A DNA stretch of 64,000 bases from Microglena sp. YARC (GCA_022414725.1 CM039464.1:46509481-46573480); one strand, 5' to 3'. Numbered from the stretch's first letter, positions 20,001-25,909 are shown. Translations and numbers: made by a program. The notes: generated by a model not told the origin, from the sequence alone.

Positions 20001-22662
20001 CTTTGCTCTGGAACACCCGCGACGTTTCCAAGGCCTTGCCCTGAGCAGCTGCATTTGAACCCATGACAGCCTGGAGGCTGAAAGACCATGCAATCAAAAC
20101 AAAATAAGACAATTGAATGGAAAGCATACTTGGCTTCCAATGCTTCAGAGACTTTGCTCTGAAACACCAGCAATGCTTCCAGCGCCTTGTCCTGAGCAGC
20201 TGCATCTGAACCCATGACAGCCTGGAGGCTGACAGACCATGTAATCAAAACAAAAACAAAATCAGACAATTAAATGCGAAGCTTACTTGGCTGCCAATGC
20301 TTCAGAGGCTTTGCTCTGAAACACCAGCAATGCTTCCAGCGCCTTGTCCTGAGCAGCTGCATTTGAATCCATGACAGCCTTTCCAAAGAGGGGAGCTGCA
20401 AGTAAGCAAAGAGTAGGATATGGTATCATATATTTATAAGATGGTATTATAAATTTATGTGATGGTATTATTTATTTATGTGATGGTATTATATTTTTAT
20501 GAGATGGTATTATATTTATTTCTCTATTTGTATGGAAAAAACAAAAACAAAAAAAAGCAAGCAAAAGAGTAGGAGATAGTCATATATCATACATGACTAT
20601 GTAACGGCAAAAAAATTAATTGTTTGAAAACTAATATTAAACGGCAACTAATATAAGTGTTTGAAAAACTAATATTAACTAATATTATTATAGCGTCACA
20701 ATAATGTTAGTTTTCCAAATAAATTCGAAATTCTGGTGAGACGGCTCGTCCGACTAATTTTATATATTATAATCCTATATTATTTATTCCCAAATATTAT
20801 TTAACATAGCCGACCCCTACTTATATGGAGGAAGAAAGCAAAGAGTAGGAGATGGTCTTCAGCCTTGGATGGGATGGGATGGAGATGGGGATGGGATGGG
20901 ATGGATGGGGGTGGGGATGGGGATAGATGGGTTGGGGTTGGGAATGGGAATGGGGATGGGATGGGATGGGATGGGATGGGATGGAGAAGGAGATAGGGAT
21001 GGGATGGGATGGGATGGGGATGGGGGTTGAGGTGGGGTGGGGGTGGGGATGGGGATGGGGATGGGGATAGGACGGGATGGGATGGGTTGGGAATGGGGAT
21101 GCGGATGGGAATGGGGGTGGGGATGGGGATGCGGTGGGGATGGGATGGGGATGGAGATGGGGATGGGATGGGGATGGGATGAGGATGGGAAGGGGGATGG
21201 GATAGGATGGGATGGGGATGCGGATGCGGATCTGATGGGATGGGCTGGGCCAAGGGGTCACTACCTCGTGCTTCCCACCCAGGTTTTTTCTTTTCAGCGA
21301 TACATCGCTATTAGCTATCAAACCCATCATTTTCGAGATTAGCTTAGCAATGTAAGCGATGCAGCTAAGTCTAGCAGGCCCTGGATCTCCTGTATAAATA
21401 GCTGCAAACAGAGACTGGTCGGATCGCTCCTGAACCGAAGTAGCTATGAAGGGGGGGGGGGGGGGGGGGGGCTAAAAAAAACGAAAAGAAAGACCATGTA
21501 ATCGCCCTGCTGTGCACACGCAACAGCTCCAGGAACCAATTCAAGGCAAGTGCACTTTGTCAGGTATAAGATGGTGATTACATTTTTCCTGGTGCCCTAC
21601 TGGACTTCAAATGTTCCACAGCTTGTCGGAGCCAAGGGGGACTCATAAGGGTGGACAGGCGGTGTCAGGGAACAATTCAAGGCAAGTGCACTTTTTCAGG
21701 CATAAGGGTGGACAGGCAGTGCCAGGGACAGGTACTGTGTCCTTCAGCTCTGAACAACCGTAGGACTGTGTAACAAACACTTGTACTTTTCCATGCTTCC
21801 ATGCTGCCATGCCGTTGTAGTGAACGAATGGGGGTTTAGGTGTTGAGGATGCGCCCTTGAGCATTGAGGCACTACAGGACTGCATGGCCAACACTAGTAC
21901 TTTCCCATGATGCCATGCTGTTGTAGTGAATGACTGGGGGGGTTAAGTGTTGAGGATGCGCCCTTGATCATTCAGGCAGAACAGGACTGCATGGCCAACA
22001 CTTGTGCTTTTCCATGCTGCCATGCTGTTGTGGTGAATGAATGGGGGGGTTAGGTGGTGAGGAAAAGCCCTGGAGCATTGAGGCACTACAGGAACGTTTG
22101 ACAAACACTAGCTCTTTTCCATGATGCCATGCTGTTGTAGAGAATGACTGGGGGGGGTTAGTGGTGAGGATGTGCCCCTGAGCATTGAGCCACTACAGAA
22201 ACGTATGATAAACACTTATACGTTTCTTTACTGCCATGCAGTTAGAGTGAATGACCCAGGGAAGAGAAAAGTGAGATGACAGAACATGCACCGTTAAGTC
22301 TGGGATAGCATGTTAACACGATAGCCTGGAACCTATTAGGCATGGAGCGAATTCGAGCTCGGTCCGGTCGAGATAAGGTGAGGGAGCTACAAAGCGAGTA
22401 TGCTGCGGGACTTGGACAGCTACAAATAGGATGATGAATTATTTAGTATTGGGGACACCCTCTAGACATGGGCAACATGCTTATGTTTGTAGCACGGACC
22501 GTAAGTGAGAAGGGTGGAATCGCTGTCGTCAAAGATTCTGGCCAGGTTGACCTTGATAGCGTCATAGGCAGCGCTTCGTGCTTTCCAGTTGGTATGCACC
22601 ACTCGGTCCTCCATGTCCAGCTTAGCGGCATCCGCCAGAATTCGAACCTCATCATCGGCCAT
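561..22662 (-). CDS. MOR1: XMAP215/MOR1/ch-TOG microtubule polymerase, 5' 15 exons (gene runs off left edge)
   Basis: Proteins of this family bind tubulin dimers with TOG domains at microtubule plus ends and catalyse polymerisation. Coding exons (minus strand, 5' to 3'): 22500-22662, 20287-20395, 18122-18239, 16870-16949, 14871-14976, 13282-13560, 11424-11578, 8835-8976, 7464-7593, 6965-7164, 5941-6181, 4385-4441, 3503-3624, 2281-2406, 561-785. All introns are GT-AG and phases agree at every junction, giving 751 codons. TOG1 is about residues 1-240, TOG2 286-520, TOG3 from about 600. Each TOG has the tubulin-contacting Trp of its first HEAT repeat (W26 in TNWKARS, W314 in KKWSERK, W633 in DDWKVR). 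An acidic linker joins TOG1 and TOG2; a glycine-rich and basic linker joins TOG2 and TOG3. Plant MOR1 is about 2000 residues, so TOG4, TOG5 and the C terminus are missing at the left edge. Family assignment is from remembered motifs; the exon model is inferred. Confidence 0.9.
868..950 (-). repeat. Truncated SINE copy (3' half)
   Basis: The segment resembles the 3' part of the SINE at 15610-15802 (cgcctggtggggcgtggga and ctaccatggtggttgac) with substitutions; the tRNA-like half is absent. It lies between the exon 15 acceptor and that acceptor's copy near 945-975. Confidence 0.45.
1521..1946. mobile_element. hAT-like MITE interrupted by a nested repeat
   Basis: The outer element starts TAGGGACCAG and ends CCGTTCCCTA, the terminal inverted repeats of the MITE family in this window. 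Flanks gtcatacgcc and gtcatatgcc suggest a target duplication. The inner segment 1701-1913 is a separate dispersed family (R4), so R4 inserted into an existing MITE. Confidence 0.75.
1701..1913 (+). repeat. Dispersed repeat R4 (nested copy)
   Basis: It begins tttttggcggagccccctc and ends gcaacgctgcatagaacttg. Other copies are at 40822-41032 (same orientation) and 30197-30432, 38364-38572 and 58425-58560 (reverse). No coding capacity is shared between copies. The family is about 210-235 bp with a small internal palindrome (gagccccctcttcaaggggg) at one end; class unknown. Confidence 0.8.
1987..2220. repeat. CAT/ATC-type microsatellite in TOG intron 14
   Basis: Degenerate cat-cat-tat trinucleotide DNA. 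Both strands are open for long stretches only because the repeat has no stop codons; not coding. Confidence 0.8.
2281..2406 (-). CDS. MOR1: TOG gene exon 14 (TOG3)
   Basis: It encodes [19 protein letters not shown] and [13 protein letters not shown], matching ERLEAISSFKQQVEGL and AVPGWSEKNVQ of MOR1. The acceptor is gaccag, the donor gtcagt, phase 0. Three acceptor-side copies lie upstream (2520-2985) and one short donor copy downstream (2249-2262). Confidence 0.92.
2464..2985. repeat. Acceptor-edge copies of TOG exon 14 with poly-G tracts
   Basis: Three diverged copies of the 5' part of exon 14 and its acceptor (gcccaccacttgctccatgg near 2550, 2740 and 2940) lie upstream of the real exon. 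They are separated by pure G runs (2464-2491, 2637-2666) and GGT/GAT repeats. The copies break off after about 50 nt of exon sequence and carry stops or lose the frame. Confidence 0.8.
3320..3502. repeat. Donor-edge copies of TOG exon 13
   Basis: Two tandem copies, period about 83-92 bp, of acaataccttccagt plus flanking exon and intron (near 3325-3345 and 3405-3435), immediately downstream in the gene direction of the true donor at 3502. Confidence 0.8.
3503..3624 (-). CDS. MOR1: TOG gene exon 13 (start of TOG3)
   Basis: It encodes an acidic stretch ([12 protein letters not shown]) and then [12 protein letters not shown], the beginning of TOG3 (compare ISQLKSAVWKERLEA in MOR1). The acceptor is catgcag, the donor gtattg, phase 0. 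Two donor-side copies lie downstream at about 3320-3480. Confidence 0.85.
3838..4384. repeat. GTAG-type minisatellite and donor-edge copies of TOG exon 12
   Basis: Positions 3838-4150 are a ggtaggtagtgggtagtag minisatellite whose unit resembles the exon 12 donor (gcctacctccag, rc ctggaggtaggc). Positions 4193-4384 hold two copies of the intron start (ctgcagcctacctccaatct and a decayed one near 4284), period about 85-90 bp. Confidence 0.7.
4385..4441 (-). CDS. MOR1: TOG gene exon 12 (57-nt linker exon)
   Basis: A small exon encoding an Ala/Lys-rich linker, [20 protein letters not shown]. The acceptor is cacgtgcag, the donor gtaggc, phase 1 at both ends, so skipping it would keep the frame. 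The call rests on matching phases and splice sites, because linker sequence is not conserved. Confidence 0.72.
4455..5160. repeat. Acceptor-side copies of TOG exon 12 and a 29-31 bp satellite
   Basis: Copies of gatcctgcacagaagcatca lie near 4470, 4605, 4685 and 5125. Between them, 4745-5118 is a satellite with unit atacatatacactgatatac (about 30 bp, around 12 copies). Open frames here are repeat translations. Confidence 0.7.
5310..5900. repeat. ACATGTATATGT satellite and a CCTGTCAAAACAGCC minisatellite
   Basis: Positions 5310-5655 are tandem copies (about 60-110 bp) of a palindromic unit with acatgtatatgt and tgttgtatgttat. Positions 5705-5900 repeat aacacctgtcaaaacagcc every 22-30 bp. A copy of the exon 11 donor intron side (aacccccaaccccacacaaa) lies at about 5680-5698, the original at 5918-5937. 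Confidence 0.75.
5941..6181 (-). CDS. MOR1: TOG gene exon 11 (TOG2-TOG3 linker, poly-Gly)
   Basis: It encodes [20 protein letters not shown], matching VGMRPLEKSLEKLDDVRKKK of MOR1, then a run of 11 glycines made of GGA codons and a Ser/Arg/Pro linker. The acceptor is tcctgcag, the donor gtcagt, phase 1. The acceptor side is repeated five more times upstream with a 56-bp period. Confidence 0.88.
6182..6490. repeat. 56-bp acceptor-edge array of TOG exon 11
   Basis: Acceptor motifs (cctgcag on the plus strand) occur at 6181, 6237, 6293, 6349, 6403 and 6459. Each unit holds the first ~22 nt of exon 11 (encoding [10 protein letters not shown]), the acceptor and about 30 nt of intron. Only the unit at 6181 continues into the rest of the exon. 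Confidence 0.92.
6600..6875. repeat. Donor-edge copies of TOG exon 10
   Basis: Two copies of the exon 10 3' end with its donor (gctgaccttaacagcaaaag near 6620, cgaccttcacggcgaaagcc near 6790) precede the true one near 6962 on the plus strand. They retain about 50-70 nt of exon sequence, including the ctcattgctgcctc stretch. Confidence 0.85.
6965..7164 (-). CDS. MOR1: TOG gene exon 10 (end of TOG2)
   Basis: It encodes [19 protein letters not shown] and [16 protein letters not shown], matching KNKVPLVRSLTLNWV and VRDAAFSALAAIAK of MOR1. The acceptor is cttccag, the donor gtcagt, phase 0. Two donor-side copies lie downstream, near 6613-6655 and 6793-6860. Confidence 0.92.
7170..7300. repeat. 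GTGTGGGTTT and poly-G microsatellite, intron 9
   Basis: The intron carries a ttgtgtgtggg decamer-type repeat, a tggg run and a pure G run near 7261-7283. On the sense strand of the gene this is a pyrimidine-rich tract just upstream of the exon 10 acceptor. Confidence 0.85.
7464..7593 (-). CDS. MOR1: TOG gene exon 9 (TOG2)
   Basis: It encodes [20 protein letters not shown] and [19 protein letters not shown], a close match to LLPVLLEKLKEKK and LQAMHKAGCL of MOR1. The acceptor is cctgcag, the donor gtaagg, phase 1. No clear edge copies are seen next to this exon; its flanks hold GATGGT-type microsatellite DNA instead. Confidence 0.92.
7615..7775. repeat. GATGGT microsatellite, intron 8
   Basis: Imperfect gatgatggt DNA next to the exon 9 acceptor; the sense strand is CAC/ATC rich. 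Frames open on the minus strand (poly-His) are translations of the repeat. Confidence 0.85.
8090..8310 (+). repeat. TIR family R5, degenerate copy
   Basis: It begins tttcttttgggggctacctg and contains cttacatggcaggcattcctgtgcagctgcaagctttgg in diverged form, ending near ggctgaagctgcc. Related copies are at 32615-33470 and 58594-58975, with pieces at 17720-17785 and 41045-41220. Confidence 0.55.
8325..8800. repeat. About 45-60 bp minisatellite, intron 8
   Basis: About nine copies of a unit containing gtgttgaccctagacccaag and aatataacagaaaataacag. It is not recognisably derived from the flanking exons, unlike most arrays in this gene. Confidence 0.85.
8835..8976 (-). CDS. MOR1: TOG gene exon 8 (TOG2)
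   Basis: It encodes [15 protein letters not shown] and [17 protein letters not shown], matching CRTLKKLVTDVN and AIGNLARGLRTHFSA of MOR1. The acceptor is cgtag, the donor gtgaac, phase 0. This is the 3'-most of roughly ten tandem copies of the acceptor side and the only one that continues into the full HEAT repeat. Confidence 0.9.
9059..10500. repeat. Large acceptor-edge array of TOG exon 8 (about nine copies)
   Basis: Copies of the first ~54 nt of exon 8 (plus strand gcacttgcgcagctc, then ttgacgtctccgtagtc) with acceptor and TG/G-rich intron occur near 9100, 9290, 9455, 9600, 9745, 9898, 10080, 10230 and 10455. Unit length is about 145-190 bp. Many keep the open frame YGDVNREL. The intervening DNA is C-rich on the sense strand. 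Confidence 0.92.
10608..10880. repeat. GATGGT/GAT microsatellite, intron 7
   Basis: Trinucleotide-rich stretch ending in a near-pure GAT run (10818-10872). Long Asp, His and Ile frames on both strands come from the repeat. Confidence 0.9.
10925..11400. repeat. Partial copy of TOG exon 7 and intron-start repeats
   Basis: About 10945-11075 duplicates the 3' two-thirds of exon 7 with its donor, including an internal triplication of cccttggcgtgggtaggggg. Positions 11115-11400 repeat the intron start (aggtaaatataataacgac) about four times and cagcattgtg several times. Confidence 0.8.
11424..11578 (-). CDS. MOR1: TOG gene exon 7 (start of TOG2)
   Basis: It encodes [16 protein letters not shown] and [14 protein letters not shown], close to the start of MOR1 TOG2 (LVDPVDILTPLEKSGFWDGV). 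The acceptor is ctcccag, the donor gtgcga, phase 2. A partial copy of this exon with its donor side lies downstream at about 10940-11080. Confidence 0.92.
11853..12087. mobile_element. Solo LTR (235 bp) with 5-bp target duplication
   Basis: The sequence starts TGTGCCGG and ends CGTTACA, with TGT...ACA ends, and is flanked on both sides by tcacc (11848-11852 and 12088-12092). Inside are a TATA-like agtatatagg (11981-11990) and a later gtaactttgtattc, as in LTRs with promoter and terminator. No internal domain or second LTR is seen. It sits at the edge of the exon 6 donor-copy array. Superfamily is not determined; the size would suit Copia. Confidence 0.8.
12093..13281. repeat. Donor-edge array of TOG exon 6 (about ten copies)
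   Basis: Irregular units of about 90-150 bp contain cctcacctcctcctgaggct and cccccatcagcatcaacatc, the reverse complement of the acidic 3' end of exon 6 plus donor (gtgagg). Intron DNA between copies is rich in catccgcccatcc. Open frames on either strand here are repeat derived. Confidence 0.9.
13282..13560 (-). CDS. MOR1: TOG gene exon 6 (end of TOG1 and acidic linker)
   Basis: It encodes [14 protein letters not shown] and [15 protein letters not shown], matching LELCRWIGKDP and MRDTMKKELEAEL of MOR1, followed by an acidic Asp/Glu/Gln linker. The acceptor is ctgccag. Two in-phase donors are possible, gtgcag and gtgagg 12 nt later; the second fits the consensus better and is used. Around ten copies of the donor side fill the next intron. 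Confidence 0.88.
13680..14225. repeat. Orphan exon-like array, intron 5
   Basis: Seven copies of a block with attgcctcaaaccgttggat followed by GCG/GTG repeats occur near 13687, 13817, 13876, 13964, 14036 (partial), 14092 and 14198. The minus-strand reading contains RFIQRFEAM in one frame. The block matches neither flanking exon, so its parent is unknown. Units alternate with G runs up to about 25-35 nt. Confidence 0.75.
14376..14870. repeat. 99-bp donor-edge array of TOG exon 5
   Basis: caccacgaggtccttcac occurs at 14472, 14571, 14670, 14769 and 14868 (the true donor), exactly 99 bp apart, plus a decayed copy near 14376. Each unit carries about 50 nt of exon end, the GTGCGT donor and about 45 nt of intron. 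Confidence 0.95.
14871..14976 (-). CDS. MOR1: TOG gene exon 5
   Basis: It encodes [20 protein letters not shown] and then a segment ending VKDLV, matching DFGAKIVPPKRILKMLPELF of MOR1. The acceptor is gcctgcag, the donor gtgcgt, phase 0. Both edges are duplicated: the donor side as a 99-bp array at 14376-14870, the acceptor side as copies at about 15121-15420. Confidence 0.9.
14995..15420. repeat. Acceptor-side copies of TOG exon 5 and a GGGGACAAGGTTGGA minisatellite
   Basis: Copies of gttgactttggctctgaacaggctgcaggc lie near 15145-15175 and, more decayed, near 15275-15305 and 15400-15418. They are linked by gacaaggttggaggggacag repeats (15000-15095). Confidence 0.82.
15610..15802 (-). mobile_element. 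tRNA-derived SINE
   Basis: On the minus strand the head reads ggctcaatggttgag (A-box-like) and then ccgggttcgaatccc (B box), spaced as in a tRNA gene, followed by a body (tagtgttcgcggtcgctgtc, ccatggtagctttgtccagg) ending near ccccaccaggcgtcat. A second copy with the same body is at 30695-30877 in the other orientation. No intact tRNA cloverleaf with acceptor stem is present, so this is not called a tRNA gene. Confidence 0.8.
15998..16185. mobile_element. hAT-like MITE with perfect 8-bp target duplication
   Basis: It starts TAGGGAACAGCAA and ends CCATCCCTA, with an AT-rich, nearly palindromic core of tcatatgatatcat. Flanks 15990-15997 and 16186-16193 are both gtagtgtt, a perfect 8-bp duplication typical of hAT elements. 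No transposase is encoded. Confidence 0.9.
16215..16394. mobile_element. hAT-like MITE with 8-bp target duplication
   Basis: It starts TAGGGACCGG and ends CCGTTCCCTA. The flanks are gttactct (16207-16214) and gttactca (16395-16402), 7 of 8 identical. It lies 29 bp from the previous MITE in the same intron. Confidence 0.88.
16460..16869. repeat. Donor-edge copies of TOG exon 4
   Basis: Four copies of aggttggtgagatacctgaa with the adjoining exon end (cagctggagcac), near 16464 (decayed), 16583, 16685 and 16765, precede the true donor at 16868-16869. Spacers are CACAC/ACCC-rich. Confidence 0.88.
16870..16949 (-). CDS. MOR1: TOG gene exon 4
   Basis: It encodes [19 protein letters not shown] and then EAVLQLF, a HEAT repeat matching KAIKNKVSKAVVPAIDV of MOR1. 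The acceptor is cctacag, the donor gtatct, ending in phase 2. Four degenerate copies of the donor side lie downstream at about 16464, 16583, 16685 and 16765. Confidence 0.87.
16995..17670. repeat. TG microsatellite with repeated gtacgtcaggcagtgctttt block, intron 3
   Basis: About seven blocks containing cgtcaggcagtgcttttctt are embedded in TG- and G-rich DNA (near 17085, 17160, 17228, 17336, 17408, 17520, 17610). The same block recurs in intron 2 near 18832, 19056 and 19288, so it has spread across exon 3. Confidence 0.8.
17810..18121. repeat. Donor-edge minisatellite of TOG exon 3
   Basis: Units of tttatcactttgttacac, about 18-25 bp, some preceded by actcaccacta, fill this segment. The real exon end and donor at 18111-18133 read actcaccactactttatcac, so the array is built from the exon/intron boundary. 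Confidence 0.8.
18122..18239 (-). CDS. MOR1: TOG gene exon 3
   Basis: It encodes [20 protein letters not shown] through FVELEQSDK, matching MOR1 VCDAIVAKCLTGRPKTVEKA. The acceptor is gacgcag and the donor GTAGTG, phase 0. Several copies of the acceptor side lie upstream (18330-19450), and the donor side (rc of tttatcactttgtt) has expanded into an array at 17810-18121. Confidence 0.87.
18300..19460. repeat. Acceptor-edge copies of TOG exon 3 with TTTAGGG motifs
   Basis: About seven copies of tctgtcacagtacctgcgtc extend into intron (cagccgggtggtaggcaggg). Periods are about 122-145 bp early and about 235 bp later. Between copies are tttagggtttagggttgctg, short runs of the plant-type telomere heptamer, and cttgcttgctt repeats. 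Confidence 0.9.
19975..20240 (-). repeat. Two near-complete pseudo-exon copies of TOG exon 2
   Basis: About 19975-20065 and 20115-20215 reproduce about 90 nt of exon 2 with donor-like ends (taagct, gtatgc). Both carry a new acceptor (cctccag before GCTGTCATGG) instead of the true one. They start in phase 0 while the real exon ends in phase 2, so inclusion would shift the frame. Confidence 0.85.
20287..20395 (-). CDS. MOR1: TOG gene exon 2
   Basis: The exon encodes [20 protein letters not shown] and the rest of HEAT repeat 2, matching MOR1 VADSNAPVQDKALDAL. The acceptor is cttgcag, the donor gtaagc, ending in phase 2. Two nearly complete copies lie downstream at about 19975-20090 and 20110-20235, but they start in phase 0, so splicing them in would break the frame. 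The copy at 20287-20395 is therefore chosen. Confidence 0.88.
20600..20819. mobile_element. hAT-like MITE, second subfamily (decayed left end)
   Basis: It resembles 53288-53474 in order: gtttgaaaactaatatta, attattatagcgtcacaata, agacggctcgtccgacta, and a right end catagccgacccctac. The left end is duplicated or rearranged, and no clean target duplication is seen. Confidence 0.75.
20858..21245. repeat. GGGATG/GGGAT minisatellite, intron 1
   Basis: A purine-rich array of gggatgggat and ggggatggggat. The proline/histidine frame on the minus strand comes from the repeat. Copies of the exon 2 acceptor intron side (aagcaaagagtaggagatgg) lie near 20552 and 20828. Confidence 0.88.
21640..22260. repeat. 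About 125-bp tandem repeat, intron 1
   Basis: About five units contain catgctgccatgctgttgta, gtgaatgactgggggggtta and gcattgaggcactacagga. No link to exon 1 or 2 is recognised. The rest of intron 1 (21250-21640, 22260-22499) shows no gene. Confidence 0.8.
22500..22662 (-). CDS. MOR1: TOG gene exon 1 (start codon, first HEAT repeat of TOG1)
   Basis: The ATG is at 22660-22662 and reads [15 protein letters not shown], then [12 protein letters not shown], which aligns with the N terminus of plant MOR1 (KLPWEDRLLHKNWKVR). The donor is GTCCGT directly after TTACG, phase 1. Joining to exon 2 gives LLTY-APLFGKA, the expected continuation of the family. Confidence 0.9.
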
Positions 22663-22897
22663 TGTCGGTCTACTGAGCGTCTACAGATCGCAAGTAATTC
22701 AAAGTGGTCTCAGCAAAGGCGCGAGAGTGTTTGAAGGCCCGAGTAACGGAAAACGATGAGGAGGGAATGCTAGGAGACGGGTAGGAATTTGAGAAAGGGA
22801 GGGAGAGAGTGTAGAAGAGGAAAGGTTTGAATAAAGCAGCTAGGTTAGCCTCGCTGTTTCAATTGTTTGGTTGTCTACGCGCGACAGTCACGCAAAA
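22663..22897. promoter_or_regulatory. Putative divergent 5' region between the TOG gene and a weak plus-strand ORF
   Basis: The segment lies between the TOG start codon (minus) and an ATG at 22898 (plus). It has no repeats of the families seen elsewhere and no obvious TATA box. The promoter role is inferred from position only. Confidence 0.35.
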
Positions 22898-23080
22898 ATG
22901 GCGGCAACTGGATGTCGCGCTTATTTCTGCAGAACAACTTACGATAATATGATCGAGGAGGTTTGCGAGAGATTTCAATTTTGGTCAAACTGTACAAGTA
23001 CAGTTCGAGTACAGTTCCCCCCGGTACGGTGCCGGTCTATCCCACGCGGCTCAAGGGGCAGGAGGGCAGACCGGAGGTAG
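22898..23080 (+). CDS. Possible first exon or short ORF, unknown
   Basis: The ATG in cgcaaaaatggcggc is in good eukaryotic context and opens MAATGCRAYFCRTTYDNMI, a 60-codon ORF with mixed composition and no repeats. No downstream exon or family was recognised; it may instead be untranslated or intergenic. Frame after about 23000 is doubtful. Confidence 0.25.
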   Translation: MAATGCRAYFCRTTYDNMIEEVCERFQFWSNCTSTVRVQFPPVRCRSIPRGSRGRRADRR

Positions 23081-23149
23081 AGATTTGGCGCTTTATAACT
23101 TCCAGTCCTGTTGGTGGGGGGCTGAGGCCTCTTTTTTTTAGGTGTTAAA

Positions 23150-23260
23150 GGAATTTCACCCCGGGAGGTGGGTATCCCGACACAAACCAGCGACACTTGG
23201 GATTCAGTTCGAATAGCGTTGCCACTCCTTAAAGGAGTAGGCGCACTCAGGCAGAGGGGA
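23150..23260. repeat. Dispersed repeat R9
   Basis: ggaatttcaccccgggaggtgggtatcccgacacaaaccagcgaca is matched, with about 10% differences, at 28978-29070, followed in both by gattcagttcgaat and a gttgcc...aaaggagtaggc tail. Class unknown. Remaining DNA from 23260 to 24150 holds no feature I can support. Confidence 0.6.
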
Positions 23261-24159
23261 GAATGAGGCAAATAAACAGTAGCTTGGGGTAAATGCTAAG
23301 GGGAAGGTGCACTTGCATTGTGGTTTTGAAACACCTAAGGCAGCCGTAGTTAACATTACATGGTGGTACATTGCCATAGACTGTCCAGTTTTGGGCCAAA
23401 ACGGGGAGCAGGTCGTTTGGTCGTTCAGCCGCGTCTAGCCCAAGTGTGTACAGGGCAGTACACGTTTGAAATAGTTGACTCCCTCAAAAAGCTGCGCACT
23501 GCGTTTGATTTCCAGACATGTCATTCGATTGAACCAATCTGAGCCTGCGGAAAATGGCCAATGGTCTGGAGCGGTACTCAAATAAATGAATTCGCTTGGC
23601 AGTTGTCCTTTGCTACCTCATTTAATTGCCACAATTATGATAAGGTGCGCAATTATAAGACAGATACCATGGTGTGTTACATTCAAAATTGCTGGTAAAT
23701 GGTTTTCACCCTCCTCCCCCAATTTTTCCAATGCTAGAACCAAAGCCATACTTTGGTGCCCCTTTTCGACCTCTTGCCAACTTCAACTTCTGCCAACTTT
23801 TGGAGCGTCTACGGTAGATGAGTATGAACAGACTTGCCCAGCCTCATTATTGGAAAGGGCTACGTACAAAACAAGCACTCGTGACCGGTAATAAATAATA
23901 TAATAATAATTAAAAAGGGCCTCTATATTGGTGGTTTTCCCCGGTGCAATGAAACGGGCTGCTCCCCTCGACCTCAAACATCGTAATAAGGCATGTTGTG
24001 ACACTGTACACTGGTACCGTACTCATTTATTTATGTTAAGCCTCTCGTCGCAACGATGTACAAGTATCAGAGTAAACATCTGACTACCCAAGCTCGATAA
24101 TACATAGTAAAACCAATAGTAAACTCTGGTAAACTTGAGAAAAGCTAGATACTTGCAGT

Positions 24160-24300
24160 CCAGTATGTATGTATGTTACAGTACAGGGGTAGGCCAAATG
24201 GGCTAAAGAGACTTGCCCAACCGTGATACGGTAGTAAGGGCTTAAAAAGAAAGAGCATTGATGAACTGAACCCCAAACAATCGTTTTACCAACGGGGGCC
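24160..24300. repeat. Dispersed repeat R2 (best copy here)
   Basis: Consensus pieces: tacagtccaggggtaggcca, ggctaaagggacttgcccaa, gaactgaaccccaaacaatc and gttttaccgacggggg. Full or partial copies lie near 30113-30190, 31063-31130, 42185-42400, 43180-43240, 49562-49640, 52380-52430, 56275-56365, 56729-56850 and 59245-59360. Some continue into gagttcgtgctacagtgatcatttaattc, also seen alone at 24985-25012. Confidence 0.7.
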
Positions 24301-24450
24301 CTGGCCCCAGCAGAAGTACAGCAAGCCCTCGAGCAGCAGAAGAAATTAAGCTCTCGAGCAGCAGGAGCCGGAGCAGAAGCCGTGGCTCCACTGACGTCCA
24401 GACTTGTCAGGCGGGGGGAGGTTCAAAAGGAGGGGAAATTGAGAGGGGGG
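24301..24450 (+). other. Possible coding fragment, unknown
   Basis: The plus strand is open from the R2 copy onward and reads PAEVQQALEQQKKLSSRAAG and more charged Arg/Glu/Lys sequence, ending at a G run near 24445. Composition is protein-like, but no start, splice sites or family could be established. From 24480 to 25590 nothing further is supported. Confidence 0.2.
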
Positions 24451-25594
24451 GGGGGGGGGGTAGCTTCTGCAGTCTCAGAAGTTACCTCCTCTGGAGGATC
24501 ATATGTACTGGGCGCAGGCAGGAACATCCAACCAGCTTAGTCGGTGGCTCCAAACAGGAGGCAAAACTGCATCACAGTCACTGAAGATAACGTACCCCTG
24601 GATCTTGATGAGACCAAGTGGAACCATTTCTTCGAGTAAGTGGCAGGATTGAACTCGGGGAAGCATTATCGTCAAGCAGAGGAAGCGCGATGGACACCCA
24701 TGACCTGTCAGCTTCAATCTCTTCAGGAGTGGAGGAACGTTAAACAGCGGGAGCACTCTTGATCTTTATTACACAGAAGAGGTTAAACAAATGAAGACAG
24801 GTGCGCCCATAAGAGGCACACCGCTACGGGTGACGGAAAGACAGAGCCCTGCTAGATCAGGGTTTGGCTAAACAGAGTCATTAACAGCGAACATGCCAGT
24901 GAACATCAGGAGATCGTTCTAAGGACACATACAAGTATACAGCAAGTCATACACAGCGGGTGTAACACACCAGATGCTGACAAGTTCGTGCTACAGTGAT
25001 CATTTAATTCTACAATCTAATTAATCATCTCATCTGGGATTCTAACTAAATTTTGCGATTCGTATCGCATTTTTGTTTAGATTGTATGAAGTATTTCCAA
25101 GCCCAGTATATTTGTTGATAGTGATTTATGAAGTTGGCGCAGTAGTCTTGTTATAGGATTTCGTAATAAACCTCTCCCTAACTTGACTTTCCTAATTGCT
25201 GTTTCCCTTCTTTAGGTTCCCTAACTTATGGAATGGGTGTTGGGAATTAGGGAAGGGGTGTTAGGGAGAGCGCTTTTCATACCTAGTAGACTTTAACATG
25301 TAATGTAATGTAATGTAATACCTCAACCTTGAGAAAGGTTGGCATGGAAAGGTTGGGAGAAAAGGGGCTCTTCTTTCCCTAATATAGGGAGAGGGTGTTA
25401 AGGTACGTTTTATGGAGGAGACACCTGCGGAAACATGGCATAATTATTGGTACACCACTTAATATCACTTATTATTCGTTACCAATTATGAATTGCCTAT
25501 GCTTGTGTATATCAACCCGAGAGATATAAAATGATCAGGAGAACTAACAGATGATTGGCAGATCTGCCACGACATCCGAAGGGAGGTGATGGAG

Positions 25595-25765
25595 AGCCGG
25601 CATGGGGAGACTGGGGTGACTGGGGACTGGGGAGACTGGGTGACTGGGGACTGGGGAGATTGGGGAGACTGGGTGACTGGACTGGGTGACTGGGGAGACT
25701 GGGTGACTGGGGAGATTGGGGTGACTGGGTGACGGGGACTGGGACTGGGGAGACTGGGTGAAATA
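25595..25765. repeat. GGGGAGACTGGGTGACT minisatellite
   Basis: About ten units of ctggggagactgggtga with 12-30 bp variation, followed by a short A/G run. Not coding. Confidence 0.85.
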
Positions 25766-25909
25766 CCTTTCACAACCAAAAAAAGGGGGGGGGGGGCTAG
25801 CACGGGGGGCTAGCAAGCCCTGGATGTTTCACAAGTGACTAAGCGACGCAGAAAATTGGCTTTGCGGAGGGAGCATTTTTGTTGTTCTCAAAGGACGCCG
25901 CTGTTCCAG

